A stretch of DNA of 28,733 nt. It comes from JBBTWO01 sp038062745. Its GTDB lineage: Bacteria > Patescibacteriota > Microgenomatia > UBA8517. Of this stretch, positions 1-7,888 are shown in pieces (position 1 is the stretch's first letter; each line of letters opens with the position of its first letter). The stretch is from NCBI GenBank assembly GCA_038062745.1, contig JBBTWO010000079.1, forward strand, positions 1 to 28,733. Direction: 5' to 3'. The translations under genes and the position numbers were made by a program. The notes under the pieces were generated by a model that was given only the letters and a program-made list of their open reading frames with translations, searched no databases and had not been told where the DNA came from.

Positions 1-1576
1 CGAGCGCAGTTTTGTCTTTCATGAGTTCCCACAAACCTTCCTGAATATATTTTTCCGATTCGGAATCGAGCGAGCTGGTGGCTTCATCGAGTACAAGTAT
101 CGGTGCTTTTTTTAAGAGAGCACGAGCGATGGCAATGCGTTGACGTTGTCCTCCAGAAAGTTTTATACCTCGTTCTCCAACATGAGTTTCATATTTTTCT
201 GGCAACCCTTCAATAAATTTATCCAAGTTTGCCATCTTGGCTGCTGCTCTTATTGCCTCTTTGGACGGGTCGTCTGCTCCATAAGCAATGTTGTAACCAA
301 TTGTGTTATTAAATAAAATTGGTTCTTGAGGTACAACTCCCATAAAGCTTCTTAAACGTGATTTTGAAAAATCTTTAATGTTAACGTCATCAATAGTTAT
401 TTCGCCCTTATCTACATCAAAAAATCTCATCAAAAGACGAACTAAAGTTGTTTTTCCAACCCCACTTCTGCCCACTAAGGCTACTGATTCACCAGGTTTA
501 ACTTCTAAATTAATATCTTTTACTGCTCGTGCTTTACCTTCCTTATAAGAGAAGGAAACGTTTTTGAATTTTATACTACCGTTAACACCCATCAATTTTA
601 CTTCCCTTTCTGGATCTTTAATCTGTACTTCTAAATCCAAAATGTCGGCATATTTTTTAAAGTCAGTGTAGTCTTGAGACAAATTCCTCATACTGTACAC
701 AAGGTCAAACAGTTTAGGGAAAAACAAACTTATTGCAGAAATAATCAAAACAAAGTCTGAGATTGCTATAGCTTGCGATCTGACAAGATTAAGGGAAATA
801 TATAAAACTATACAGGTGCTAATCCCGATTACTGCAGCCAAGCTAAAATCGATATATCTGTAAGTCATAAAATGTTTCCAAACGTAACCTTTCCAAGTCT
901 TAAAGGTTTCCTTGAGGCGCTTTTGTTCCCAATCTTCTTTGGCAAAAAGTTTGACCGTCTCATAATTAATCATATTGTCACCAATGATGGCAGCAATATG
1001 GTCTTCTTGTGCGTTGAAATCAACCCTGGTTTTGATATTTTTGGGAAGAATAAATCTAGCCACAAATAAAGCAGACAAGAAAGAAATTATGAATACTACT
1101 ATTATTCTTGTATCAATATTTGCAAAATAAAAAATAATAATTATGAAGCTTACTGCTACGACGTATAGTTTCCGGTGAATTTTCTCGCCCAAGCCCCAGA
1201 AAGCATTATCTCCTCTTTTGAAAACACTGATAAGAAACCCTGTACTTTTATTTGTGTGATACGCAAAATCTAAATCTTGGATCTTTTTGAAAACATCAGA
1301 CCTTAAGGCAATTGCTCCATCAACTTCTGCAATATCCCCAGTAAAATATCTCATGTTTGAGATGATGTTATCTACAAACTTTACTCCCAGGAAGATTAAC
1401 AAAATTGTAATAAAAGCCTGATAATCTGAATTTTGAATCTTTTCTACAAAAAGCTTAAAGAAATATGGAGTTAAAAAGTCCATAAACACTCCCAAGGTAA
1501 TTAGTACCACAGACAACGCAAACCACCATTTTCTAATTAATAGATATTTATAGAATTTTTTAAATGTTTTCTTCAT
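1..1576 (-). CDS. ABC transporter, fused permease/ATP-binding protein (MsbA/MdlB-type exporter), 3' end cut by window
   Basis: Type I ABC exporter half-transporter, expected to work as a dimer in the cytoplasmic membrane and export a lipid, peptide or drug; the substrate cannot be read from sequence. About 525 codons are present from ATG at 1576, and the frame is still open at base 1. An N-terminal permease of several hydrophobic segments is followed by a nucleotide-binding domain with Walker A GRSGVGKTT (about 470-500), Q-loop VVPQEP, signature LSGGQRQR (about 130-160) and Walker B ILVLDEATSSLDSE (about 60-110). Only the extreme C-terminus, including the H-loop, is missing. A GTG four codons upstream (1588), with GGTGAG 8 bases before it, is an alternative start. 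The gene has its own promoter at 1637-1666 and follows gatB on the same strand. Family call is firm; substrate unknown. Confidence 0.93.
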   Translation of the reverse strand, partial: MKKTFKKFYKYLLIRKWWFALSVVLITLGVFMDFLTPYFFKLFVEKIQNSDYQAFITILLIFLGVKFVDNIISNMRYFTGDIAEVDGAIALRSDVFKKIQDLDFAYHTNKSTGFLISVFKRGDNAFWGLGEKIHRKLYVVAVSFIIIIFYFANIDTRIIVVFIISFLSALFVARFILPKNIKTRVDFNAQEDHIAAIIGDNMINYETVKLFAKEDWEQKRLKETFKTWKGYVWKHFMTYRYIDFSLAAVIGISTCIVLYISLNLVRSQAIAISDFVLIISAISLFFPKLFDLVYSMRNLSQDYTDFKKYADILDLEVQIKDPEREVKLMGVNGSIKFKNVSFSYKEGKARAVKDINLEVKPGESVALVGRSGVGKTTLVRLLMRFFDVDKGEITIDDVNIKDFSKSRLRSFMGVVPQEPILFNNTIGYNIAYGADDPSKEAIRAAAKMANLDKFIEGLPEKYETHVGERGIKLSGGQRQRIAIARALLKKAPILVLDEATSSLDSESEKYIQEGLWELMKDKTAL

Positions 1577-1636
1577 ATTTTTTTCCACGCGAGCAACTCA
1601 CCCATTCTTTTGTGGCTAATTGCCAGGGAACATTTA

Positions 1637-1666
1637 ATTATATTTGAAAGTGTAAGAAAAATGCAA
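1637..1666 (-). promoter_or_regulatory. Sigma70-type promoter for the ABC transporter
   Basis: On the minus strand, TTGCAT (1666-1661), an 18-base spacer and a perfect TATAAT (1642-1637). The predicted mRNA has a leader of about 55 bases. Within it, an 11-codon ORF (ATG GGT GAG ...) ends in a TGA that overlaps the transporter ATG as ATGA, so translational coupling is possible. Confidence 0.6.
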
Positions 1667-1692
1667 GAGTATGTTATAGGACAGATAACGTT

Positions 1693-3036
1693 TTACTTTT
1701 TTGTCAATTCTGCCATGAGGTTAGAGTTTATGTCTTTAGGGTTGCCAGTTCCCTTCAAAATCTTTTGTACCTGGCCAATTAAGAAACCAACAACTTCTGT
1801 TTTACCTTCTTTAAATTGGCTCACTGCCTTTTGGTTTTCAGCAATAACTTGATTAATTGCTTGTGTAAGTTCTTCTTCACTGGCAAAGGTTTTATTCTCA
1901 CTTTCAACCATCCTTTTAACTAGTTGCTCAGGGTCTGACAGTTGCTCATGTAATCTTTGATTAACCATTAAGCTGGCAATCTGTTTTTCTGTTATATTTT
2001 TTTGTTTGCCAATCTCTACAGCCTTCTCAAAATAGTCAGCTGTGATTTTGTCATCAATTAAAAATTCAATGTAGTTGTTGGGCAATTGCCAGGTTCTATA
2101 TTTTTCTCTTTTTTGTTCAGGCAATTCTGGAATTTGGGCTTTAATGTCTGCTATTTCACTATCTGTAATAGTCACTGGCGGCAAGTCTGGCTCTGGGAAG
2201 TATCTATAGTCCTGAGCTTCTTCCTTTACTCTTTGACTAAAAGTTCTATCCTTTACTTCATCATAGCCTCTGGTTTCCTGAACCAGCTTTTCTCCAGCTT
2301 CCAAAGCAAGCGACTGTCTAACAAATTCTGCTTCCAAAGCTTTTTTAAGGAATCTAAAAGAATTAATGTTTTTCAACTCTACTTTATATTCTGGCAAAAC
2401 TTGGGGTGGCCAAGTGTCTTGTGTTTTTGCCATAGAGATATTTGCCTCAAGTCGCATACTGCCTTTTTCCATGTCTGCTTTGGAAATTCCTAAGTATCTA
2501 ACGATTCTTTGAATTTCTTTAAGGAAAGCGACAACGTCGTCTGCATCGTAAAAGTCTGGTTCAGTTACCATTTCCATTAAAGGAACACTTGAGCGATTAA
2601 AATCAACCAGGCTTACTTTCCTGTCATTAATGGTTTCATGGGACAATTTGGCAGTATCTTCTTCCAAGTGAATTCTTCGAATGTTTATCTGTTTACCGTC
2701 TTTAGCTTTCCAAAACCCAATACTACAAAATGGTAAATCATATTGAGAAATCTGATAAGACTTGGGTAAATCAGGATAAAAATAATGTTTCCTGTCAAAT
2801 TTTGAAAACTTAGCAATTTGGCAATTGAGGGCTAAACCAAACTTGACTACACTATCAATTGCCGTCTTATTGGCAACCGGCAATGCGCCTGGCAAACCCA
2901 AACATACTGGGCAAACTTGGGAGTTTGGTTGTTTATCAAACGGGTCTGCAGGACAACTACAAAACATCTTACTGTTGGTTGCTAATTCAACATGGACTTC
3001 CAGTCCGATAATTGGTTTGAAGTTATTACTGTACAT
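1693..3036 (-). CDS. gatB: Aspartyl/glutamyl-tRNA(Asn/Gln) amidotransferase subunit B
   Basis: GatB is the kinase/tRNA-binding subunit of GatCAB. It phosphorylates Glu (or Asp) misacylated on tRNA-Gln/tRNA-Asn, so that ammonia from GatA can convert it to Gln (Asn). Visible features: the N-terminal GLEVHVEL motif, the zinc-site cysteines FCSCP and CPVCLG (about residues 25-48), DFNRSSVPLMEMVTEPD, the SMRLEANIS segment, and a C-terminal YqeY-like tail with GFLIGQVQKILKGTGNP. About 447 residues, slightly short for the family. I chose ATG at 3036 because AAGGA at 3049-3045 lies 8 bases upstream; a TTG two codons earlier (3042) is too close to that site. It overlaps the end of the MFS gene by 11 bases and is the last gene of the gatC-gatA-MFS-gatB operon. 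Confidence 0.97.
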   Translation of the reverse strand: MYSNNFKPIIGLEVHVELATNSKMFCSCPADPFDKQPNSQVCPVCLGLPGALPVANKTAIDSVVKFGLALNCQIAKFSKFDRKHYFYPDLPKSYQISQYDLPFCSIGFWKAKDGKQINIRRIHLEEDTAKLSHETINDRKVSLVDFNRSSVPLMEMVTEPDFYDADDVVAFLKEIQRIVRYLGISKADMEKGSMRLEANISMAKTQDTWPPQVLPEYKVELKNINSFRFLKKALEAEFVRQSLALEAGEKLVQETRGYDEVKDRTFSQRVKEEAQDYRYFPEPDLPPVTITDSEIADIKAQIPELPEQKREKYRTWQLPNNYIEFLIDDKITADYFEKAVEIGKQKNITEKQIASLMVNQRLHEQLSDPEQLVKRMVESENKTFASEEELTQAINQVIAENQKAVSQFKEGKTEVVGFLIGQVQKILKGTGNPKDINSNLMAELTKK

Positions 3037-4294
3037 TGACAACTTCCTTTCCTATTTTACTTTGTAAGATCTCCTGGCCTTTTTTAGTGGAAAACAGATA
3101 TCCAGCGATCATTAAGGCTCCAACAACAAAAAACATCACTTTAACTCCAAATACTTCCGTTATGGTGGCTGAAAACAAAACTGGGAAAATTGTGGCAATC
3201 GTTGCCAAAAACCAAAAATTTCCAAATACCCTTCCCATAAGGTGTTTTGGTGTTGCCTCTTGCAGAAAAGTTTGCGCTGGAACAAACATTGCAACATAAC
3301 TGGCTCCAATAAAGAAAAACATTACTGCAGCAACAATTGGTTTTGCAAACGAATATACTTCTGGAATCAAAAATACAGTTATCCAAAGAGTCAACCCCAT
3401 TGCTAGGAGTGCTTTTTCAATCAATTCCTTTTTTCTAAGCTGTTTCAAAAACTTTGAAAGCAAAAAAGTACTAGTTACAGCTCCTGCTCCTCCTGGCAAA
3501 ATAATTAACAGTCCTGAGTATTTAGGATTAATTTGAACTATCTCAACCGAAATAGCTGGAAGGGTAACAGTAATAATAGACGTGGCAACGTGTAATCCAA
3601 TTAGCAATAAAAATGGCATCCAAATACTTGGGTTACTCCTAATAAACGAATAACCTTCTTGGGTCTTATCAATAAATTTCATCATACCCATTTCAAACTT
3701 TTTGGCTAATTCATCTTTTGAGGAATTTCCTGGCAACATATTCACTGATAGAAAAGCCATGAACAACATGCCAGCCGAGAACAAGAAAGTTGTCCTATAA
3801 CCCAACAAATCTGCCAATACCCCTGCCATTCCAAAACCAACAATAATGGATGCTTGCTGAGTTAAAAAGAATAAGCCATTGGCCTGGGGTAAATCTTTTT
3901 TATTGACAAGCTTGGGCAACATAGCAGCTTCAGCAGGTACATAAAATTGATTAAAGAAGGAATAAAATAAAACAACCACATAAGACAGGAAAAGATACTT
4001 ACTTGAAAAAATAGCATAAAACAAAATTGTAAGAGCTTGAGCAATATTGCTTATTGTTAACACTAGTCTCTTATCAATTAAATCAACCCAGGTAGCAGCA
4101 AATGGACCAACCAATATTGCTGGAAGTGCATAGGCCACCCAAATAAAAGATGTGGCAATTGTAGAACCTGTAGTTTCAAATAATTTAACAATAATCAAAA
4201 AGTTCATGATTTGGATTGTTAATTGTGATAGCAACTGGGAATACCACAAATACTTAAATTTTGTGTTCGCCAAGACGTTTTTAAATTCCTTCAT
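3026..4294 (-). CDS. Major facilitator superfamily transporter (MFS_3-like)
   Basis: A 422-residue membrane protein with about 12 hydrophobic segments, starting MKEFKNVLANTKFKYLWYSQ. It has the MFS loop WVDLIDKRLVL (about residues 70-80) after the second helix, and helix patterns typical of the MFS_3/enterobactin-exporter-like group (PF05977-like). It is probably a proton-coupled drug or metabolite exporter; the substrate cannot be told. It lies between gatA and gatB: the gatA stop is 6 bases upstream and the gatB start overlaps its end, so it should be on the same mRNA and translationally coupled. Nothing about MFS biology explains a place inside an amidotransferase operon, so it is probably a passenger that gained expression by insertion. 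Confidence 0.9.
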   Translation of the reverse strand: MKEFKNVLANTKFKYLWYSQLLSQLTIQIMNFLIIVKLFETTGSTIATSFIWVAYALPAILVGPFAATWVDLIDKRLVLTISNIAQALTILFYAIFSSKYLFLSYVVVLFYSFFNQFYVPAEAAMLPKLVNKKDLPQANGLFFLTQQASIIVGFGMAGVLADLLGYRTTFLFSAGMLFMAFLSVNMLPGNSSKDELAKKFEMGMMKFIDKTQEGYSFIRSNPSIWMPFLLLIGLHVATSIITVTLPAISVEIVQINPKYSGLLIILPGGAGAVTSTFLLSKFLKQLRKKELIEKALLAMGLTLWITVFLIPEVYSFAKPIVAAVMFFFIGASYVAMFVPAQTFLQEATPKHLMGRVFGNFWFLATIATIFPVLFSATITEVFGVKVMFFVVGALMIAGYLFSTKKGQEILQSKIGKEVVNVQ

Positions 4295-4300
4295 TTCATT

Positions 4301-5734
4301 TTAACTTTCTAAATTTGGTTGTTTGTCTAAAATATTAACTTGCTCTTCAAATTTCATTCCCATGTCAAACAGTAAATTTTCAGAAAACCTTGGTGCCATT
4401 AATTGAAATCCTAATGGCAAGTTATCCTGTGTGAATCCAGATGGAATAGCAAGGGAAGGAATACCAGAGAGGTTAGCAGTTGCCGCAAAAATATCAGTTA
4501 AATACATTTGTAGTGGATCCGATATTTTTTCTCCCAATTTGAAAGCTGGCGTGGGGGCAACTGGAGCAATCAGAGCATCCACATCTTTAAAAACAGAATT
4601 CAATTCCTTAATAATAATTGATCTAACCTTCATCGCCTTTAAGTAATAGGCATCATAGAAACCTGCAGACAATACATACGTCCCGAGCATTATTCTTCTT
4701 TTTGCTTCCTCGCCAAATGCATCTCTATTTTCACCAAATCTAACCCCATCAAACCTCCCAAGATTGGAAGAAACCTCCGCTGGCTGGACAACATAGTAAA
4801 CGTCAATTGCGTATTTAGTGTGAGGAAGGCTTACTTCAACAAGTTCTGCGCCCATTTTTTCAAGCTTCTTGGTTGCATTCATGACACTATCTTTCACTTC
4901 AGGAGACAATCCTTCAATAAAAAATTCTTTTGGAATACCAATTCTTATTTTTTTACCTGGATCCAATTTTTCATTGTATTTTGGTGAGTCAACAACTGTT
5001 GAGTCATAACCATCAGATCCTCTTGTAACTTCAAAAATTCTCTTACTATCTTCAACGGTTTTTGTAATGTGACCAACAGTATCAAGAGAAGATGCCATAG
5101 CAATTACACCATACCGAGAAACTGCTCCATAGGTTGGTTTCAAGCCCACCAAACCACAATAGTTAGCAGGAAGCCGAATTGAACCGCAGGTATCAGTTCC
5201 GGTTGAAAACAAGGAAAAGTCAGCTGCGGGAGCCACTCCCGAACCACTTGAAGATCCTCCTGGGCTGTATTGAATGTTCCAAGGATTTTTTGCTGGGCCA
5301 AAATCAGAATTTTCTCCAGAAGAACCATGCGCCCATGCATCACAATTTAGCTTACCAATCATAATCACGCCTGCTGCTTCCAATCTTTCAACTACGCTGG
5401 CAGAGTAAGGAGCAATGAAATCTTTTAAAAGGTTTGACGCAGCAGTAGTTTTGATGCCTTTTGTTAAATAAATATCTTTATGGGCAACAACACTACCTAA
5501 AAGTGGTTGATCAACAAATGCCTGTTTGCCTTTTTGGTCAACTAATTTATCAATTTCAGCTGCTTTAGCTAAAGCTATGTCAGCAGTTACAGTTATAAAA
5601 GCATTTAACTCTTTGTCATATTTTTCAATCCTATCTAAATAACTTTGAGTCAGCTCAACTGCTGAATAAACTTTATTTAGCAAATTCTCCTGATTTTCTT
5701 TTATTGATTTTGGCAATTTCATGTTAATTTGCAT
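4301..5734 (-). CDS. gatA: Aspartyl/glutamyl-tRNA(Asn/Gln) amidotransferase subunit A
   Basis: GatA is the amidase subunit that releases ammonia from glutamine or asparagine and channels it to GatB. The amidase-signature triad is complete: Lys86 (VVAHKD), cis-Ser161 (SPGGSSSGSG) and nucleophile Ser185 (TDTCGSIRLPAN). The 75- and 24-residue spacings are those of known GatA proteins. Cys183 stands where most family members have Gly (DTGGS). Length of 477 is normal. The first ATG (5734) overlaps the gatC end by 11 bases. An alternative ATG at 5722 directly follows the gatC stop and has AAGGA 11 bases upstream, so the true start may be four codons later. Second gene of the operon. Confidence 0.97.
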   Translation of the reverse strand: MQINMKLPKSIKENQENLLNKVYSAVELTQSYLDRIEKYDKELNAFITVTADIALAKAAEIDKLVDQKGKQAFVDQPLLGSVVAHKDIYLTKGIKTTAASNLLKDFIAPYSASVVERLEAAGVIMIGKLNCDAWAHGSSGENSDFGPAKNPWNIQYSPGGSSSGSGVAPAADFSLFSTGTDTCGSIRLPANYCGLVGLKPTYGAVSRYGVIAMASSLDTVGHITKTVEDSKRIFEVTRGSDGYDSTVVDSPKYNEKLDPGKKIRIGIPKEFFIEGLSPEVKDSVMNATKKLEKMGAELVEVSLPHTKYAIDVYYVVQPAEVSSNLGRFDGVRFGENRDAFGEEAKRRIMLGTYVLSAGFYDAYYLKAMKVRSIIIKELNSVFKDVDALIAPVAPTPAFKLGEKISDPLQMYLTDIFAATANLSGIPSLAIPSGFTQDNLPLGFQLMAPRFSENLLFDMGMKFEEQVNILDKQPNLES

Positions 5735-6032
5735 CCTTATTTACTACAGCATCAACTACAAATTGATTTTTGTCTTTATTTTTAGTGTTTAGAAACACAT
5801 CTTCTAACGGCAATATTCTTTTTTCAATTATTTGATCAGCTCGAAAAACATTTGTAAGTCCAGTTGTTTGACTGGTTGGTAGTACATTGGCAGTATCGAC
5901 TTGAGATAATTGCTCAATATGAGCCAATATGGTGGAGAGTTGGTCTTTATATTTTTTTACCTGGGTCTGGGTGAGATTCAGTTTTGCTAGCTTCGCTACA
6001 TGTTTTACTTGGGTCTGGGTGAGATTGCTCAT
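5724..6032 (-). CDS. gatC: Aspartyl/glutamyl-tRNA(Asn/Gln) amidotransferase subunit C
   Basis: GatC is the small belt subunit that wraps around GatA and GatB and stabilises the complex. The 102 residues have the usual layout: N-terminal helices VKHVAKLAKLNLT and YKDQLSTILAHIEQLSQVDT, then FRADQI and a C-terminal strand ending NKDKNQFVVDAVV. First gene of the operon. The promoter (6041-6069) places the predicted transcription start at or just before the ATG, so the mRNA is probably leaderless. The coding sequence holds an in-frame direct repeat of 17 bases (5962-5978 and 6010-6026) that encodes LTQTQVK twice, at residues 4-10 and 20-26. Confidence 0.95.
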   Translation of the reverse strand: MSNLTQTQVKHVAKLAKLNLTQTQVKKYKDQLSTILAHIEQLSQVDTANVLPTSQTTGLTNVFRADQIIEKRILPLEDVFLNTKNKDKNQFVVDAVVNKDAN

Positions 6033-6040
6033 ACTAGTAT

Positions 6041-6069
6041 AGTTTACATTCGCGGAAGTCCGGGGGCAA
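6041..6069 (-). promoter_or_regulatory. gatCA-MFS-gatB operon promoter
   Basis: Minus strand TTGCCC (6069-6064), 17-base spacer, TAAACT (6046-6041). Eight bases separate the -10 from the gatC ATG, so the transcript should begin within a base or two of the start codon. It lies back to back with the promoter of the small plus-strand gene. Confidence 0.55.
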
Positions 6070-6083
6070 GGCTAATTTAATTA

Positions 6084-6111
6084 TTGACTACCAAGTTCCA
6101 AGGTTTAAACT
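6084..6111 (+). promoter_or_regulatory. Promoter of the small gene at 6120
   Basis: TTGACT (6084-6089), 16-base spacer, TAAACT (6106-6111), and 8 bases to the ATG. Both boxes are good sigma70 matches. It supports the downstream small ORF as a real gene with a nearly leaderless mRNA. Confidence 0.55.
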
Positions 6112-6119
6112 GATTAATA

Positions 6120-6323
6120 ATGATGGCAGATAGAGAACAAAAAATAGTTGGTGTAATAAGAAGCAATAGAACTGGGGTAACAAGGTTGGTTACAAATGAA
6201 GACGGACAAACTACATACGAAGCTTTTACGCTCCCTCAACGTCAAAGAGAAGAACCAAGAGATATTATAGAAAGCAGACCACAACCTATTACTTCAAGAA
6301 AGTATACCGGCGGAAGGGGTTAA
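6120..6323 (+). CDS. Small hypothetical protein, arginine-rich, 67 aa
   Basis: I do not recognise this protein. It starts MMADREQKIVGVIRSNRTG and is hydrophilic, with no membrane segment or cysteines. The first half could form a short beta sheet (KIVGVIRSNRTGVTRLVTNE); the second half (QRQREEPRDIIESRP) is charged and probably disordered, ending in TGGRG. Support for a real gene: a promoter with both boxes ends 8 bases before the ATG, it fills the gap between divergent gatC and convergent htpX exactly (its last base is 6323 and htpX ends at 6324), and no other gene fits there. The basic tail suggests nucleic acid or ribosome binding, which is only a guess. Confidence 0.6.
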   Translation: MMADREQKIVGVIRSNRTGVTRLVTNEDGQTTYEAFTLPQRQREEPRDIIESRPQPITSRKYTGGRG

Positions 6324-7244
6324 TTACTCCATTTTCTTTAGGGCACTTATTCTCTGCTCCATTGGTGGATGGGTATTAAACAAATTTGCAAACCAAGAGA
6401 CTGCTCGTTTTTCGTGACCTTTAAAGGGGTTAACAATATACATATGAGCCGTGGCTTTGTTGGCTGCTTCCAACGGTTCGTGATCAGCTGCAATTTTTTG
6501 TAAAGCACTGATTAAGCCACTTGGTTGCCTGGTCAAAGAAACTGAAGAAGCGTCAGCCAAATATTCCCTTCGTCTGGAAATTGCCAGCTGAATAAGTTGG
6601 CCAATGATTGGCGATAGTAAAGCAAAAACAAGCCCCACTATTATAAATATGCCACCGTTTTTAGAATCATTATCACTATCTGAGTTCCAAGTCATCCTCA
6701 AAAACCAATCTCCCAATAAAGCTATTGTTCCAACCAGTACTGCAACAATACTCATAAGTCTGGTGTCATAGTTTTTAACATGTGACAATTCATGAGCAAT
6801 GACGCCTTCAAGTTCTGTTCTGGTTAATTTATCCAGTAAGCCCGTTGTAGCAACAACCACAGCATGGTCTGGATCTCTTCCAGTTGCAAAGGCATTAGGA
6901 GCAGAATCATCAATAACATATAATTTTGGTTTGGGCAGTCCTGAAGCAAGACTCAAATTTTCAGCAATGGTATAAAAATTAAAATCTCTTTTTCTGTCTG
7001 CCGGCCTGGCCCCAGAAATTGAAAGAACAATTTTGTCTGAAAAATAGTAACTTCCAAGGCTCATCAGTCCTGAAACAATAAAGGCTATTCCAACAATGCC
7101 CAAACCGCCTGGTTCGAATCCGAAGTAATAACCCATACCAAGGGATATAAAATAAATTGCAGCCGTTACAAACACAACAAATAAAAGCATTACCAGCATG
7201 CTTTTGTTTTTATTGGCAGAAACTGCTTCGTACACGTTAACCAT
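6324..7244 (-). CDS. htpX: Membrane zinc metalloprotease HtpX (M48)
   Basis: A membrane-integrated zinc endopeptidase that degrades misfolded membrane proteins. The 306 residues carry two N-terminal hydrophobic segments (about 16-40 and 48-68), the conserved APNAFATGRDP stretch (115-125), the HExxH motif HELSH with His151, Glu152 and His155, and the third ligand Glu228 in RRREYLAD. Two more hydrophobic segments (about 163-180 and 198-222) lie between the zinc motifs. The C-terminus has the typical NLFNTHPPMEQRI. The ATG lies 9 bases after the lemA stop, the common lemA-htpX pairing, so the two are co-transcribed. It meets the small plus-strand gene end to end. Confidence 0.96.
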   Translation of the reverse strand: MVNVYEAVSANKNKSMLVMLLFVVFVTAAIYFISLGMGYYFGFEPGGLGIVGIAFIVSGLMSLGSYYFSDKIVLSISGARPADRKRDFNFYTIAENLSLASGLPKPKLYVIDDSAPNAFATGRDPDHAVVVATTGLLDKLTRTELEGVIAHELSHVKNYDTRLMSIVAVLVGTIALLGDWFLRMTWNSDSDNDSKNGGIFIIVGLVFALLSPIIGQLIQLAISRRREYLADASSVSLTRQPSGLISALQKIAADHEPLEAANKATAHMYIVNPFKGHEKRAVSWFANLFNTHPPMEQRISALKKME

Positions 7245-7253
7245 TTTTATTGT

Positions 7254-7835
7254 TTAGATATTTACTTTTGGTGTTTTAAGTTCCGCTTGGCTTACTTGTA
7301 CATGTTCTCCAGATTCAGCAGTTATAAGTCCAGGCAATTCTGCAAAATTAAATATAGATGCAATTAGACTCGCTGGAAAACTAACTCTTTTGACATTGTA
7401 GTCAGCTGTCAAATCGATAACTAACCGTCTGGCATACATAACTTTGTCTGATGTATCTCTTAATTCGTTCATCAAGTTAAGTACAACCTCATTACCCTTA
7501 ATTTCTGGATTATCTTCAACTGCTACTCGCAAAGAAGGCAAGACATTCGAAAGTTTAGTTCCTGCGTCTGCCATTTTCTGTAAATTTCCAGAGTCGGCTG
7601 CTGCTATTATAGCTTTTCTAGCATTTGCCAGTTCTTCAATAATCCCTTTTTCGTGTTTCAGAAATCCCTTTACAGAAGATTCTAAATTTGGAATTAAATC
7701 TGCTTGTCTTTTTAATTGGTTACCAATTTCTTGGATAGCTGCCCTAACCCGAGCTTTACTAGCCACAAAAAAGTTGTAGATTGATACAACCCACAACAAT
7801 AAAACTACTACTATTCCTACTATTATTAAAATCAT
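7254..7835 (-). CDS. lemA: LemA family protein
   Basis: LemA proteins have one N-terminal membrane helix and a long helical bundle; their role is poorly defined, but they often pair with HtpX or other membrane proteases. Visible features: an N-terminal hydrophobic helix (about residues 1-25, rich in I/V/L), then SIYNFFVASKARVRAAIQEI, RQADLIPNLESSVKGF, and the C-terminal FPASLIASIFNFAELPG that is typical of the family. Length of 193 is normal. The ATG is preceded by GGAGGTG (7854-7848) with a 12-base spacing, so unlike many neighbours this mRNA has a leader and a Shine-Dalgarno site. It is first in the lemA-htpX operon. Confidence 0.94.
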   Translation of the reverse strand: MILIIVGIVVVLLLWVVSIYNFFVASKARVRAAIQEIGNQLKRQADLIPNLESSVKGFLKHEKGIIEELANARKAIIAAADSGNLQKMADAGTKLSNVLPSLRVAVEDNPEIKGNEVVLNLMNELRDTSDKVMYARRLVIDLTADYNVKRVSFPASLIASIFNFAELPGLITAESGEHVQVSQAELKTPKVNI

Positions 7836-7847
7836 TTTTTAATTCTT

Positions 7848-7877
7848 CACCTCCATTTCAATTATTGTTTAAGTATA
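7848..7877 (-). promoter_or_regulatory. lemA -10 element and Shine-Dalgarno site
   Basis: Minus strand TATACT at 7877-7872 is a likely -10 for lemA-htpX, but no good -35 is visible at the right spacing. GGAGGTG (7854-7848) is the ribosome binding site. The leader would be about 30 bases. Confidence 0.4.
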
Positions 7878-7888
7878 AACACTTTCCG

